Counted from the stretch's first letter, positions 1 through 10,991 are shown. The stretch: 64,000 bases of DNA from Capronia americana (GCA_016110215.1 JADWQD010000011.1:806001-870000); one strand, 5' to 3'. Translations and numbers: made by a program. The notes: generated by a model not told the origin, from the sequence alone.

Positions 1-3000
1 GGTTCGCGTAGACCGCACAGCTGAAGGTCCGCGCCTCGATCTCGTCGCGTGAGATTTCCGTGACGACGGCGTCTCGCGCGCTTGCCTCCGTCATCTCCTG
101 CGAGGCGGGCTCGGGCGAGGCGCTGGAGCCGAAGAGATCGTCGAATCGGTCAGATTTTGGTTCCGTGGTGGTCTTGTCGGTGGCTTGCTCGGCGTCTTCG
201 GCCCCTTCGGCGAGGACTGGAGTGACGGTCTTCTCCCAGTAGACTTTGTAGGTGAAGAGTTCGACGACGGCGTGCCGTCGCTTCGCTTGTCTGAATCGTT
301 TCTCGCCGAGATCGACAAGCTCTTTTTCGATCCAGACTCTGGCTTCATGATTCACATCTGCGCCGAGCATGAGATGCTGCTCTAGCAGCCCGTCTCGGTA
401 GACCGTGTTGCACGACCAATTTGCCGCGTCAAAGACAGTGCCAGCGGGAAGCTGGCCTTGAACACCGATGATGTGCTCGCGGACTCTCTTTTCCGCTCGG
501 CCCTTGTCATAGGTTGCCGTGATGCGGTAGTGGTCGGCATCTTCATAGTTTGCGAGGCCCCGGTGGGCTCCCCAGACTACATACTTGCAAACGTGTCGGT
601 CCTCGTCCTCGTCCTCGTCATCCGAAGAGGCCGCGGTTCCGTCATCGGTGTCGCTGTCCAACGCCACAGCGGTGGCCTTGTCTTCAATGATGCTCGGGTC
701 TGCAACCTGCGCCAGCTGTTTTGCTCTATTGAGTTGCATTTGCCGTAAGAGCTCCGGGTCGAACGACTGACGTGACTTCAATTGGCCTGGCGCTTGGCGG
801 CCCTGTTCTTCGTGTTGGGCCATATGAATATCAGATGCTTTCTGACCGGCGTCCTTCAGGCTGTTGATTTCATTGATGTCCTGACCAGGACGGGACCTCG
901 TTACGTCCAGTCCAGCACCAAAGACAAACTCGGCTCCATCTTCTTCTTCACTGTCGCTCTCTTCATCTCGATAGATATGCTCGAGCTCTGCTTGAGTGTC
1001 GGCGACCTGAGTCTGGAGATCGGCAATTTCCTCAGCATCGGCGGTTTCGAAGAGCTTGAGTTGTGCCCGCAGTTTCTCCTCTAATCTGTCTTGATGGTGG
1101 TATTGCGCCTGTCTTCTGTTCTCAGTCGCACTAGCGCCCTGATTCAATGCCTTCAGAGGCTTGGTGGGTTTGGGGCTTCGGCTGGGGAAGGAGTAGACGG
1201 CATCTGGCTCTTCCTCGTCCGCAAACCGTACTTGCTTTCTGGGGGTAGCTTCCCGGGAGCCCCTCTTCCTTGAAGCTTTGCGGCTGTCTCTCCCTGATCG
1301 GCGAAGGTGTCCCCAGTGGTCAATGAGCCTCTCGACCTTGGGTAACTCCTTGTGCACAAAGTCAATGTGCTCCGGACGGAAAGTCCGCCTCATTTCCTTC
1401 ATAATAGTGGCTTCGGTCGGTTCTGGTGCGTGTCTTGCGGCCTTTTCAATTCTTCTCTTGATGTTCTCGCGGATATCTTGGATGCGCTTTCTCCTTACCT
1501 TGCCACACTTGTTTTGGTCAACGACGAGACCGATAAATCTACCGATATCATAAAGCTCATCCGTTTCGGTTTGCATCGTTCGATCCGTGAGCTCTCGGTT
1601 TGGAAAGCAGAGTAGTTGTGCGAAATCCCAGAATACGCTGCCGATAACATCAAGATCTCGCTTTTTCTCTTTAGCGGCTTCGTGCTGTATGATAACTTCT
1701 TTCTCTGTCTCTGCCAGTTGATTAAAGTTCTTGGGAAGCGTCAAGTCTTTGGTTGCTGACGCTCTGGAAGATACCGGCGCGAACGTCGGTCGTTCTGGAT
1801 TCGAAGTGTCGTCTTCAAGACCTGCCTTCTTCGCCGCTAGCATCTGGAGTCCAGAAACGCGCCGGTCATTTGGTCTGTAACTAACGTCAATAGTCTTATC
1901 GATGCACTCATTGTCGATGTTCTTGTGATCATCTTGAGCCTTTTTCTTGGCGGCCAGGAGTTCAAAACCGGACAGGGGCCGACTTCGTAGGGTGCTGGCT
2001 CCCTTAGCTCGCGCATTGGTAACAACCTCACCCTCTTGGTTATCATAATCCTCGTCGACATTGCGGGTGCCCGAGATGCGGTCAATCAGGCTCCGACTGC
2101 GAGGACCAACGCCAGGAGTTTTCTCTTGCCGCTCCTGATGGAGGCGGGGAAGACTTGACGCCAAGTTGGGCAGTCGTCCGCAGGATCCACCGTCACCTCT
2201 TGCAAGATCATCACCGAGAGCCGGGCCGCTTGCTCTTGTTTCTGCGTCCGCAGACCCTGCGGGTGTCTGTTTCTTTGCCTCACGCAGACGTTGCTCCCGC
2301 TCCGTTAAGGCCAGGCCTTGGGATGGTAGGTGGCTACCCGAGATAGACCCTGAGAGGGGTTGAGATCCACTTGTCGTAGCGCATGGTTTATGATCATAGC
2401 TAGATAGGTGACGGCTTTGAGTCCGAAATTGCTCGGCAGCCACACATGATAGAGGGTTTGGGCCAGCGAGGTTAATTTTGTGACGAATGGTTCTGCTGGT
2501 GTTATAGGTCAGCTGCGGGTCGTATACAAGGCAGGTCCGATCATCAACATACTTGATTGTGTCTTGTACCTCCGGCTGTACAGCTTTCAAGCCCTTTGTA
2601 GCGTGCTCCTGGGCTACGTCGAGAAGTTCCTCCATTTGTACATCGCCATCTTTGTCCGAGAACAAATCGCTCGCGGAACTATCCTCGGTCTGGCCATCAG
2701 AGAATATCTTGTCTTGCTCCGAGCTCGAGCCGCCGCTGGGTATCCCGAGAAGACCGCGTCGGTGCAAAGCTTTCTCCCGCAATTGTCTGCTACGTTCTGC
2801 TCCCGCCTCTTGCTCTTTGAGCATGTACTCACGTGCCTGCTTCAGAAGGAGGTCTTCCTCATTCAATTCGGTAGGAGATGCTTTCTCGGCCTTGGTTGAT
2901 TTTGACGGTGTGCCGAGGTCATGGAATCTCGCCAGCAATTTCAATCGACGTTGCTCCCGTTCTTCCAAAGTTTCGCCATCAACTGGTTTGGCCGCGTTGA

Positions 3001-4276
3001 GTATCTGCGACCAATAGTCTTTGTCCTCGTGGTCCGAATCCTGGTAGAGACAAGATCCTGGGTGCGGGTCTGGAAGCAACCACTCCTCCTCAAGGCTGAG
3101 CTCAAAGCCATCGGGAAACAGGTTGACAAATCCAAATTCTGATTTCTTCACCCCATTCGAGGTTTGAGATGTGTCTTTGGATGGGGTTTTCAAATAATCT
3201 CCAATGCTATTGACGTCGCCAATAGCGATTTCAACTGCTCGGGCAGTGGGCATGAGTCGTCGCTTCTTCTTTAGCATGGTCACTGGAACACGGAGGGATG
3301 TCGTCGGCGGCTTCTGAGAGGGAAGCACGGCAAGGGTTTCGGAAGGAGCGGTGGCTTGAACAAGCGGAAGGGCTGAAACTGTGAGAGGGGCATCGGAGTC
3401 AGACGCCAGTGAATCTGTTGACGGCGATGAGTCTATGATATTCGGAATGATATGGGTCTCCTTGAGTGCAAGCCTCGTGCCGAGATCCGGAACTTTTGTA
3501 CCGCTGTCATATCTTGCCAGACAGCCAACATCGCTCTGGAGCTGAGCCGAGTCGCCGATCTGACAAGATTCGTGTATCTCATCAGAGCCATCAATGATTG
3601 CCCATCTAGTTATTCGTGCAGCTTGTAATCTCACGGTCTCCCTGCTTTCGACAGGCGGAAGTGGTCTTGTATAGGTAGACCGTTCGCAGGCCGAGCGCTC
3701 CGGCAAAATGGAAGTCGGAGGCGCTGCTGCTCGGTTCGGTGGGAGGGAAGGTGCGGTCATCGACTGTTGGCGAGATTCAGGTTTAGTCGCTCGAATTGAT
3801 CCGTGGCCTCGAGCAGTGGATGATACTCTGGGCGACCCTTGCACTGGCGAAGTGGCAGCTTTCTGCAATGATCCGTGGCGTGCCGAGATCCGTGATGCCT
3901 GAGTTTGAGGATTGTTGGACAGATTGGTGGGCGAAGGTCGTTGCTGCCCGACGGGTCGAGTTGAAGGTGAATCGGCCTCTCCAGGAAAGAGAGCAGGGCT
4001 AGTGCCGATCCTAGAGGTGTTGGCGCCCATTGTTGGAAGCCGCTGACAGAGACTCGGAGACGAAGGAAAGGCGCCGACCATAGCGTGGAGCAGTGCCTGC
4101 CAGTCGAAGAAGAATAAGGCAGGTGCCGGTAAGTGCTCAAGGAAATGACTGCCAGTAGAATCAAGAGGAGCGCGAAAATATGGATAGAAACTTTGGGGGG
4201 CTTGTGAGCTGATAGTGATAGATCGATGAAATGTCACTCCCAAACCTTGAAGAGATGATGTTTCCTCGGGTTGCAT
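1..4276 (-). CDS. large uncharacterised protein, partial (C-terminus beyond the left edge)
   Basis: A single uninterrupted frame runs from the ATG at 4276 to base 1, giving 1,425 codons with no stop; an in-frame stop lies upstream of the ATG with no earlier ATG between. The first ~400 residues are Ser/Pro/Thr-rich and look disordered. Residues ~620-700 are charged, with Glu/Lys/Arg-rich helical stretches. Around 1062-1102 is a heptad-like segment (EKLRAQLKLFE..EEIADLQTQ) suggesting a coiled coil. Acidic blocks (DSEEED, DDEDEDED) precede a better-ordered region from ~1227 that starts HVCKYVVWGAHRG and is probably a conserved globular domain. A basic patch (RKASRKRGSREATPRKQ) resembles a nuclear signal. 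I do not recognise the family. Low complexity together with acidic and basic patches suggests a nuclear or scaffold protein, but that is inference. Absence of introns over >4 kb is unusual beside its neighbours. Confidence 0.85.
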   Translation of the reverse strand, partial: MQPEETSSLQGLGVTFHRSITISSQAPQSFYPYFRAPLDSTGSHFLEHLPAPALFFFDWQALLHAMVGAFPSSPSLCQRLPTMGANTSRIGTSPALFPGEADSPSTRPVGQQRPSPTNLSNNPQTQASRISARHGSLQKAATSPVQGSPRVSSTARGHGSIRATKPESRQQSMTAPSLPPNRAAAPPTSILPERSACERSTYTRPLPPVESRETVRLQAARITRWAIIDGSDEIHESCQIGDSAQLQSDVGCLARYDSGTKVPDLGTRLALKETHIIPNIIDSSPSTDSLASDSDAPLTVSALPLVQATAPSETLAVLPSQKPPTTSLRVPVTMLKKKRRLMPTARAVEIAIGDVNSIGDYLKTPSKDTSQTSNGVKKSEFGFVNLFPDGFELSLEEEWLLPDPHPGSCLYQDSDHEDKDYWSQILNAAKPVDGETLEEREQRRLKLLARFHDLGTPSKSTKAEKASPTELNEEDLLLKQAREYMLKEQEAGAERSRQLREKALHRRGLLGIPSGGSSSEQDKIFSDGQTEDSSASDLFSDKDGDVQMEELLDVAQEHATKGLKAVQPEVQDTIKYVDDRTCLVYDPQLTYNTSRTIRHKINLAGPNPLSCVAAEQFRTQSRHLSSYDHKPCATTSGSQPLSGSISGSHLPSQGLALTEREQRLREAKKQTPAGSADAETRASGPALGDDLARGDGGSCGRLPNLASSLPRLHQERQEKTPGVGPRSRSLIDRISGTRNVDEDYDNQEGEVVTNARAKGASTLRSRPLSGFELLAAKKKAQDDHKNIDNECIDKTIDVSYRPNDRRVSGLQMLAAKKAGLEDDTSNPERPTFAPVSSRASATKDLTLPKNFNQLAETEKEVIIQHEAAKEKKRDLDVIGSVFWDFAQLLCFPNRELTDRTMQTETDELYDIGRFIGLVVDQNKCGKVRRKRIQDIRENIKRRIEKAARHAPEPTEATIMKEMRRTFRPEHIDFVHKELPKVERLIDHWGHLRRSGRDSRKASRKRGSREATPRKQVRFADEEEPDAVYSFPSRSPKPTKPLKALNQGASATENRRQAQYHHQDRLEEKLRAQLKLFETADAEEIADLQTQVADTQAELEHIYRDEESDSEEEDGAEFVFGAGLDVTRSRPGQDINEINSLKDAGQKASDIHMAQHEEQGRQAPGQLKSRQSFDPELLRQMQLNRAKQLAQVADPSIIEDKATAVALDSDTDDGTAASSDDEDEDEDRHVCKYVVWGAHRGLANYEDADHYRITATYDKGRAEKRVREHIIGVQGQLPAGTVFDAANWSCNTVYRDGLLEQHLMLGADVNHEARVWIEKELVDLGEKRFRQAKRRHAVVELFTYKVYWEKTVTPVLAEGAEDAEQATDKTTTEPKSDRFDDLFGSSASPEPASQEMTEASARDAVVTEISRDEIEARTFSCAVYAN

Positions 4277-5700
4277 TGACGGCGGCAGGGTCCGTGAGTG
4301 AAAAAGCTCTCGGAGTGACAGATTTCCGCGTATGGAGAGGACACGTGGAAGCTCAATATATCAAGATGCACAGTCGCGATTGAGATGTCGATTTAAAACC
4401 CGAGAAAAGCTGTAAAGAGATAAGTGAACGAGCCGGCCGCGGACAGTACGAATGGCCGCAAGTCGCGGCAAGATGAAGGCCACAAGTGAACGGCCTCAAC
4501 AGATGTCAAGATGCTCAGGTAAAGAGTGAGAGACGTGAAAAGAAGACGAAGATATTTGTCGAGAATGAAGCCGACAGACTTCTCGGAGAAGAAGGATCCG
4601 ACGATGGCTGCCAAGACTGCTGCGTAGAGCATCAAGAGATGAGAAACTGGAAGATTGGAACAAAGCGCCTTGTCAAAGATGGGATTACTGAGGCGGTTGA
4701 GATAACTTTTGATCCATCTGAAGCGAGCCTGTGTGGGAGAGAGTACGGAGTAGGTGTCCCGTGAAACCACGCCATACCCGGACCGCCATTTGACATTTGG
4801 AATGTCACCAGATAAATAGACTCGGACATTGGGAAAGTTAAGGCACTGGTTCTTGGGTTCCAAGCACGCGGTTGTTGAACAGAGACATGCAAGGAAGGTT
4901 GTCGAGTCGCAGATCGAAGCCTGGGACTCGAACCCACGGAACCCTTCAGGGCTCGAAACACTCGTGGTTCTCAGAAACGAAGGTTTGAGGGAAGGCTATG
5001 AGTCTGCGATTCGTGAGTGCGGAAAAGGATACGGCGCACCTTCTGTGAAGCTTCATGATTTTACCCTGACGCATACAGTGGCTGAAGATCCAAGGCCAGG
5101 CAAAACAAGGGATGACGCCCTAATGCCCTTGTCAACCTGCGAGATTTTGGAGTTACTGAGAATCATCGACGAGTATATCCCGTGCGGGTTGGACTTGGCT
5201 GAAGAAGAGAGGGGAGTGGCAGATGGTTGTTAGTCGTGACGACGCTTTCATCGCAGTGGTGAAAGCATTGAATGCCTTGTACGGGCCAATATCGCCAACA
5301 TTACGGCTTCTTGGATATCACCAAGCGCCTAACAGCAAAATTGATCTATCCCGCTCAGCGAGCAGGAACTACAGGTGTCTCCAAAGCGCATCTGAAGGAA
5401 CTGTTGAGAAGGAAAATCCACGGCAAACAGGGAGCACGGTGGATTTCGTGGAGATGGAGTTTGTGGTTGTCAAACATGCCAAGAAGTGAGACACGTGCAA
5501 GGCTGTGCAAACAGTGGACAAGGCTGAGCATAAAAGCTCCCTACCGATGTGGTAACAGGCTGCCATGCACAATGTTAATTGATTAACTTACTACATAGAT
5601 CAGAACTCGAATGTTGAAAGGTTCCGCTGCGAGACACAATGTTGGAGACTCTGCAAGCACAACTATGTTACAGTATCACGGTTGTTTGAGTGGACATCCA
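4277..5700. other. intergenic stretch, possible small membrane ORF on the minus strand
   Basis: No confident gene. A minus-strand frame at 4393-4863 stays open for ~156 codons and contains two hydrophobic stretches (MLYAAVLAAIVGSFF and LLFTSLTLYLSIL), but it opens at TTG and I found no ATG or clear upstream exon. Plus-strand frames at 4829-5233 and 5223-5489 show no recognisable domain. The rest holds the 5' region of the orphan to the left and the 3' region of the FAD oxidase to the right. Confidence 0.4.
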
Positions 5701-7763
5701 CTATGGCTCGTAGACCACATCAGTCCCTACACAGCGATTGCAAACAAAGAGGTTGGTTGGATCCTTGGCCCGCTTGATCGCAAGCAAGCGGTCATAATTC
5801 GACCCCCAAAAGACCTTTTGCCATGCAGGTTCATACCTGCCGGACTCGTAATCAGTAAAACAGTCAAACATGATATCCTCACAAGCCAGGGACCGGAAAG
5901 GCCGACACTTACGGATTTGCTTCATTGATGTAAGTTCCTCCGTCTGAACCCGCGATTTTGGCCCATCGGTCGCTCATTTCAACCAGTTGGAGCTTCTTCC
6001 GGTGCTTCTCACTTTCAGGGGCACTGTCCTCCCAATTGGTACCGAAGCTCATGATGGCCCGGCTATCTCGCCACGACGGGTGAATCGAAGTATCATTTCG
6101 AGTCGCCGAATTGACCTTGCCGACTGCACACAATGTCAGAATGTATCACGGGGAGAGATCGTCGCGGGACAACCCACTAAAGTTGAAGCCAGGATAGTTT
6201 TCCGGCCCGTACTCCAGCATCATATCAATGATCTGGTCTGCTTTGTTCAGCGCCATATCCGTGGTAAGCAACCGCGACGAGTCCATGACGTTCTGTGCAA
6301 TGTTCGGGTCCTGTAAGAACGCATCGCAGAAATCTATCCAACGGGGAAACGTAAAGTTCACCATGAAGAAACTCGTGCCATCAAGCTTTGCTAGCTCTCG
6401 GAAAGGGGCGCTCCCTCTTAGAAGCTCTTCTTCAGTACCGTTGGGGCGCACGAAGATGGCAGAAAACCCGTTGGAGAAGTATCCGTACCCAGTATATCCC
6501 TGATCTGTCATGTTCACCAATGCACCAAGAGATCCCTCCAGGACAGGACGGAGGGACGAATTGGCTGTAGCATTGAGTTGAAAGGCGGCAACATGGATGT
6601 GACTGGGTTCTGGATGAGTTCGATAAGTCACCGATGTTATCACCTGTTGCAGGTCAGTCCTAGCCTCGAAAATACAGGTCAGATAAGCACGCACACCCCA
6701 GGCGCTTCCGCCACCGCCTCGTAAGGCCCAGAAGTAGTCAGGATCGGTGTGCTGATTGACAATGACATGTTTTCCTTGGGCATTGACCAGAGTCACTTCC
6801 AGAACATCTATGCATACACAGTCAGCGTTCAAGCGTACCATGCTTTCACGGGATGCTGCTGACTGTCAACCCCCAAGCCGTATATGTGTGACCAAGCAGA
6901 GTGGCCACCTCCAGTGAGCCAACCACCGGCGGCGCCGACCGTTCTAGCTTGACCGCCAACGACAATGACGTGCCGCTCGGAGGCAGCTCGATAAACATCT
7001 AGGCTCGTTAGCGATGACACAGATGAGCAATGTTCTGCGGCCAAGGTTTCTGACCGAGCCACTGCTCTCCCGCTTGCAAGGTGACAGCAGGAACCCCTTT
7101 AGTTCCTTGAGGAGCACCTTCCACAACAAAGTTGTCTGTCCACTGTCTTCCTTTCAGATTATGAGTCCAGATGGAAAAGGCACCCTGGCCACTGGAGCGA
7201 CCGAGGCTATAGAATAGTTAACGGGCAACGCTCTTGACTTCGTAAGACACGACATACTGATCGTGACCGGTGTTCTTCACAACAAGATACAAATCCTTGT
7301 CACTGGCGAATTTGACAGCAGCCTGGATATCTGCCACTGAAGCCGCCGCTACGGAATAGTGTGGAACTAGAGTCACTGTCAGCTTCCCGGCCTTGACGTG
7401 GGCCGCTCCCAACTTACCAAGACCAGGTTGACATGGTGCGGTTCTGGACGAGTTGATGAAGCACTGCTGGTTTCCCAGTTCCCACACGATAGCCGTGTAT
7501 GCGCCAGTCTGATTGGTCCTCCAGAAGCTGTTGTCCCATTCCTCTTTCGCTGTTTCGCACTGCTCGGAGTTGAAGGTTGACCCGTGGCACGCTGCTGCTG
7601 ATGGAAATGTCTGCACGAGACGGCCGGAGATGCTGTTGTTGAAACCCCGCCAGGTCTGTTCGTTAGGCCAACAACTATCACCAAACCTGCATCTCTTGCG
7701 CGGTGGCGTGACGGAAGCACAGCATAGAGCTGCCAGGAGAAAGAGAACGATGCACTTATACAT
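5701..7763 (-). CDS. secreted FAD-linked oxidase (VAO/BBE type, isoamyl-alcohol-oxidase-like)
   Basis: Six exons read from splice sites: 7763-7258, 7206-7055, 6998-6864, 6807-6178, 6123-5913 and 5836-5701, giving 1,770 nt and 589 aa. Introns are 51-76 nt. Residues 1-17 form a signal peptide (MYKCIVLFLLAALCCAS). The FAD-binding PCMH domain includes KNTGHDHLGRSSGQGA, where the His is expected to carry covalent flavin, then VGAAGGWLTGGGHS and YGLGVDNVLEVTLV. The C-terminus is a berberine-bridge domain: YINEANPYEPAWQKVFWG, then NYDRLLAIKRAKDP and the terminal CxxC-like CNRCVG. Family members oxidise alcohols, sugars or alkaloids with release of H2O2; the substrate cannot be told from sequence. 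The Cys that gives bicovalent flavin in many BBE enzymes is not seen at the usual place, so attachment is probably through His only. N-glycosylation sequons (NSS, NCT-type, NFT) fit secretion. It is divergent from NSE2/MMS21. Confidence 0.88.
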
Positions 7764-8450
7764 GATTGTTTATCTGGGCCGTAAAGGTAAAGCACCAAGA
7801 GTGATCTTTGACAGTTGGGAATAGAAGGGAACTGGTCTATTTGTACTTCATCACGATGACCGCTCTTACCTGGGGAAACGGCTTCACAGGATGTCGGATC
7901 CAATACGACTGATCGGCAAAGGATCTGTGATGCCGAGTCTCCCAGATGTTGAATCTGCTAAATCAGGAAACCTTCGTATTGCAGGGTATCCCCCGATGTA
8001 GCCCATGAGCAAAAGCAGAGTATTGCCAAGAAGTCGATCGTATTGACAATGTGGAAATACCTCGCTGCCTAGAGTCAGCCTCGCGACAGCCTCGCTCGCC
8101 AAGTTGACGACGCAAGCTCGGCGAATGTCATCAGAATGCGAATACGAGAAGGCTTGGGCTTTTAAGAACCGGCACAGGCAGCGACAGAGGGGTATCGAGG
8201 TGACGCTATCACACGGTACGTACGCCCACCCACCGACCCAATTGTGAGTCCAAGAGCGATTGGATAGACAGTCACAAGAAGGAGAAAAGGAAGCGGGCTA
8301 TGGAGAGCCTTCTCGTTAAACCTTCCCTCGTCAGACTTTCCGTCGCCTCACCTTCCGCGCCTCACGCGTCTCAATTTGACGACGCGCTCAACGCGCAAAT
8401 GGCGGGAAGGGCTCACTGTCCACATCAATCTTCTGCAATCAAGCCCAACC
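7764..8450. promoter_or_regulatory. divergent intergenic region between FAD oxidase and NSE2
   Basis: About 690 bp separate the minus-strand oxidase ATG (7763) from the plus-strand SUMO-ligase ATG (8451), so both promoters should lie here. Short frames on both strands have no domain. I see no clear TATA box. The pyrimidine-rich tract CCTTCCCTCGTCAGACTTTC near 8321-8340 is of the kind that precedes fungal start sites. Confidence 0.4.
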
Positions 8451-9983
8451 ATGGCTTCCACCTTTGAGCCGCAACCTTTAGGGGCTCCGCTCAATGATGA
8501 TGCTCTTAGAAACCTCAAGGATCTCGTCCCCCAGCCACAACTGCGTACCGCCCTCGAACGCGACCGCCACACCCCCACCAAGCGATACCTTCAGTCGAGG
8601 GATCTGTTGAGGAAGGCTGCCGAGACCTTAGCCGACATTACCGGCGACTTAAACCAAGGAGCCAACAAGTCGAAGACTAGGCATTCGAGGGCGAAAGCGC
8701 GCCGAGAGAAGGAGAGAGCAGAAGCACACGCTGAAGAAGATGGTGGTGAAGCAGCTGGAGCCGACGCTGTGGCGGATGCCCGATATGAGGAATTCCAAAG
8801 AAAGGCAGAAGAGCTGACCAAGAAGATGGACATGAGTATCCGTGGCATCATCGATGATCTGAATTGGCTTTCCGAGTATCCTGATATACTCAAGGCCGTC
8901 ATTGAGAAAGCCCAAGACTCGGTTGAGGAGCAGCGAAGGAATTTTGAGGGAAGAGATGGAACGTCATCAAGACGAAAACGGAGACAACGGCCAAATTCAG
9001 ATGACGGAGGTGAGGATGAAGAAATGGAAGACGGCGATGAAGAGGAGGAGGATCAGGAACCTGTCCGACGACCTCGTCGCGCGAATGAGCCATCCTCTGT
9101 CGACCCATCCGAGACACCACATCTCCAACTCTCCACTGCGCTGGTGGATCAGGCCCGGCGTTGGAACTCGCAGAGCCTGACAGACCGCTACGCCCGCGAT
9201 AACTACTACAAAGGTTGGAAAGGCTCCCTCTGGGACGGACAAAACCCCGGTGAGAACCCGCCACCCATGCCCCATGAAACCCTGTGGTTCGCAGTCGAAG
9301 AAGGTCGATCAGCCACAGTTTCCTTCTCGTCCACACAGCCGGGCCGCCAACGCAGCGCACACTCCGGGCCAGCCAACGGTGCATCCTTTACGGAACCTGG
9401 CGAGGACGAAGAAGACGACCTAGAAATCTCCGCCGAGAACACACGGATAAGATGTCCGCTCACCCTCCTGCCCTACAAAGTACCAATGACATCGCGCAAC
9501 TGCAACCACAGCTATGAAAAGACCGCTATATTAGAACTGCTTCTCAATTGCAATACACAACCCAAGAAAGTCAAATGTCCCGAAACAGGCTGCAACGCGG
9601 ATATCAACGGCGAGGAAGACCTCTACGAGAATCAGCTGCTTAAACGACGTGTGGCACGAATCTTGGCGAGGCAAGCACAGCAGAATGCTCCGGCGACCAG
9701 TGACATTGACGAGGACGAGGACGACGACGGCGTGGTCAAGGGAACCCAACGAAAACCAGTAGGGTTAGGGTCAAGTCCGGTGACGCCAGCCACGGGACGG
9801 AGAGATGCGAGGACAATCGTTAAGGACGAGAAAGCCTTCACCTCACGTGCTGATGGACGGGATAGTGTCATACCAGATTCACAAGTTGGGGCCATCCCGC
9901 TGCATGGGTCGCCGAGGAGGCAGGCCCCGGCGTCAAGGCCGCCTCGCAGCACGCATATTGTGGACCTGGAGGACGATGAATGA
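8451..9983 (+). CDS. nse2: SMC5-6 complex SUMO E3 ligase NSE2/MMS21 (SP-RING)
   Basis: Single exon of 510 aa. The frame opens upstream only at TTG; the ATG at 8451 (MASTFEPQPLG) is the first usable start. An acidic block lies at ~184-205 (EDEEMEDGDEEEEDQE). The diagnostic part is the SP-RING at ~333-395: IRCPLTLLPYKVP, then NCNHSYEKTA and KVKCPETGC, the zinc-binding Cys/His pattern of the zf-Nse/MMS21 family. Family role: E3 SUMO ligase subunit of the SMC5-SMC6 complex, docking on SMC5 through N-terminal helices and acting in DNA repair and replication-fork stability in the nucleus. It is about twice the length of yeast Mms21 because of disordered acidic and Ser-rich insertions, common in filamentous fungi. 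The C-terminus ends HIVDLEDDE, a possible SUMO-interacting motif (hydrophobic core next to acidic residues), which would fit its job. Confidence 0.9.
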   Translation: MASTFEPQPLGAPLNDDALRNLKDLVPQPQLRTALERDRHTPTKRYLQSRDLLRKAAETLADITGDLNQGANKSKTRHSRAKARREKERAEAHAEEDGGEAAGADAVADARYEEFQRKAEELTKKMDMSIRGIIDDLNWLSEYPDILKAVIEKAQDSVEEQRRNFEGRDGTSSRRKRRQRPNSDDGGEDEEMEDGDEEEEDQEPVRRPRRANEPSSVDPSETPHLQLSTALVDQARRWNSQSLTDRYARDNYYKGWKGSLWDGQNPGENPPPMPHETLWFAVEEGRSATVSFSSTQPGRQRSAHSGPANGASFTEPGEDEEDDLEISAENTRIRCPLTLLPYKVPMTSRNCNHSYEKTAILELLLNCNTQPKKVKCPETGCNADINGEEDLYENQLLKRRVARILARQAQQNAPATSDIDEDEDDDGVVKGTQRKPVGLGSSPVTPATGRRDARTIVKDEKAFTSRADGRDSVIPDSQVGAIPLHGSPRRQAPASRPPRSTHIVDLEDDE

Positions 9984-10667
9984 AACGACGAAGCTTCAAA
10001 TAAATGAGCTCAGGTGGTTGGCCAGCGAGGCATCACTGTCATGGTGTTTAATCTTGTAGACGAAGTGTCCGAGGATGACATCGTTTACAGTGCATATCCA
10101 TCATCGCCGACGCTCTAGGGGAACAGGAGTCTTTCTTTGCAAACTTTCCGCATCAGAAACTACAGCGGTTCCAGCGCAAGTGATTATCCCCGCCAACGAA
10201 CCTGCAGACACTGGAGGGATAGATGTGGACCCGAAGGCGCGAGCAACCACCAAAGCGAGTGAGTGCACTTTGGCCGATGGGTGACAATAGTAGCTGGCCG
10301 CGCGCAAAGACGTGTCGAAGGACGAAACGTTGGTGTTTGGGGGCTGTCGACTATGTCTCAATTTACAACTTGGAGGGTAACATTTAGATAGTAGTATTCC
10401 ATATGCTGAACAAGATCCAGTCACTACACATGTAGAATACTCTTATGGGGTTGCTGGCTTGGCTTTGAGATAAGCATATCACATCACGATGTCGCCAATC
10501 AATCATCAGTCCGCTTGTTCGTGCCCCACGGTCGGGATGAGGGGCAGAGGCACGAACATCGGGATCCTGCTTGCCTCGTTCGACATTTCGACATCTTGAC
10601 AACTCGACAACTCGACACGTACGCGTACATCGCCATAGTCACCGTGAGCCGATCTGTCTCCCCCAAG
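9984..10667. other. intergenic, nothing recognised
   Basis: The stretch contains the 3' flank of nse2 and short frames on both strands without domains. Near 10580-10620 there is a run of degenerate repeats of the type CGACATTTCGACATCTTGAC (TCGACA-like steps), probably a simple tract. Confidence 0.4.
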
Positions 10668-10991
10668 ATGAATCGCCTCTGCTGTCGAGCGCTCCGCAGC
10701 AGGTCCCTCCCCTCATCGATACTTTCCAGGCCCGTGCGTCGATCGTTTCACCCTGAACCACGATCCTTTCAGAATAGTGCCCACGGCACTCATCGCTTCG
10801 TATACAGATGGGTCATACAAGCCATCGGGACCCCTCTCGCGGTCGCTTACCTATGCGACAAGGTTTCAGAGCGAAGTGAGGGCGGTGAAAATACTAGTTT
10901 CAAGCTGGAACTGCCGGGGATTGATACGGGACTTCTGACGGAACCCATTCGGGCGAAGAGTCAGACTTGGGGACAGATGCGCTTGTCTTGA
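10668..10991 (+). CDS. small hypothetical protein with mitochondrial-type N-terminus
   Basis: ATG at 10668 opens a 107-aa frame. The N-terminal 30 residues are rich in Arg and Ser and free of acidic residues (MNRLCCRALRSRSLPSSIL), which is typical of a mitochondrial presequence. A hydrophobic segment follows at ~47-62 (WVIQAIGTPLAVAYLC) and could be a membrane span. I do not recognise the family. Supporting the gene: the charge pattern and one coherent start. Against it: short length and no known domain. A longer frame reaches 10515 but only through a non-ATG start. Confidence 0.4.
   Translation: MNRLCCRALRSRSLPSSILSRPVRRSFHPEPRSFQNSAHGTHRFVYRWVIQAIGTPLAVAYLCDKVSERSEGGENTSFKLELPGIDTGLLTEPIRAKSQTWGQMRLS

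Noticed and set aside
4915..5010. tRNA-like T-arm on the minus strand (GTGGGTTCGAGTCCCAG)
   Set aside because: The T-arm is plausible, but no complementary 5' acceptor strand (CGAAGCC) or anticodon arm can be placed at the right distance.
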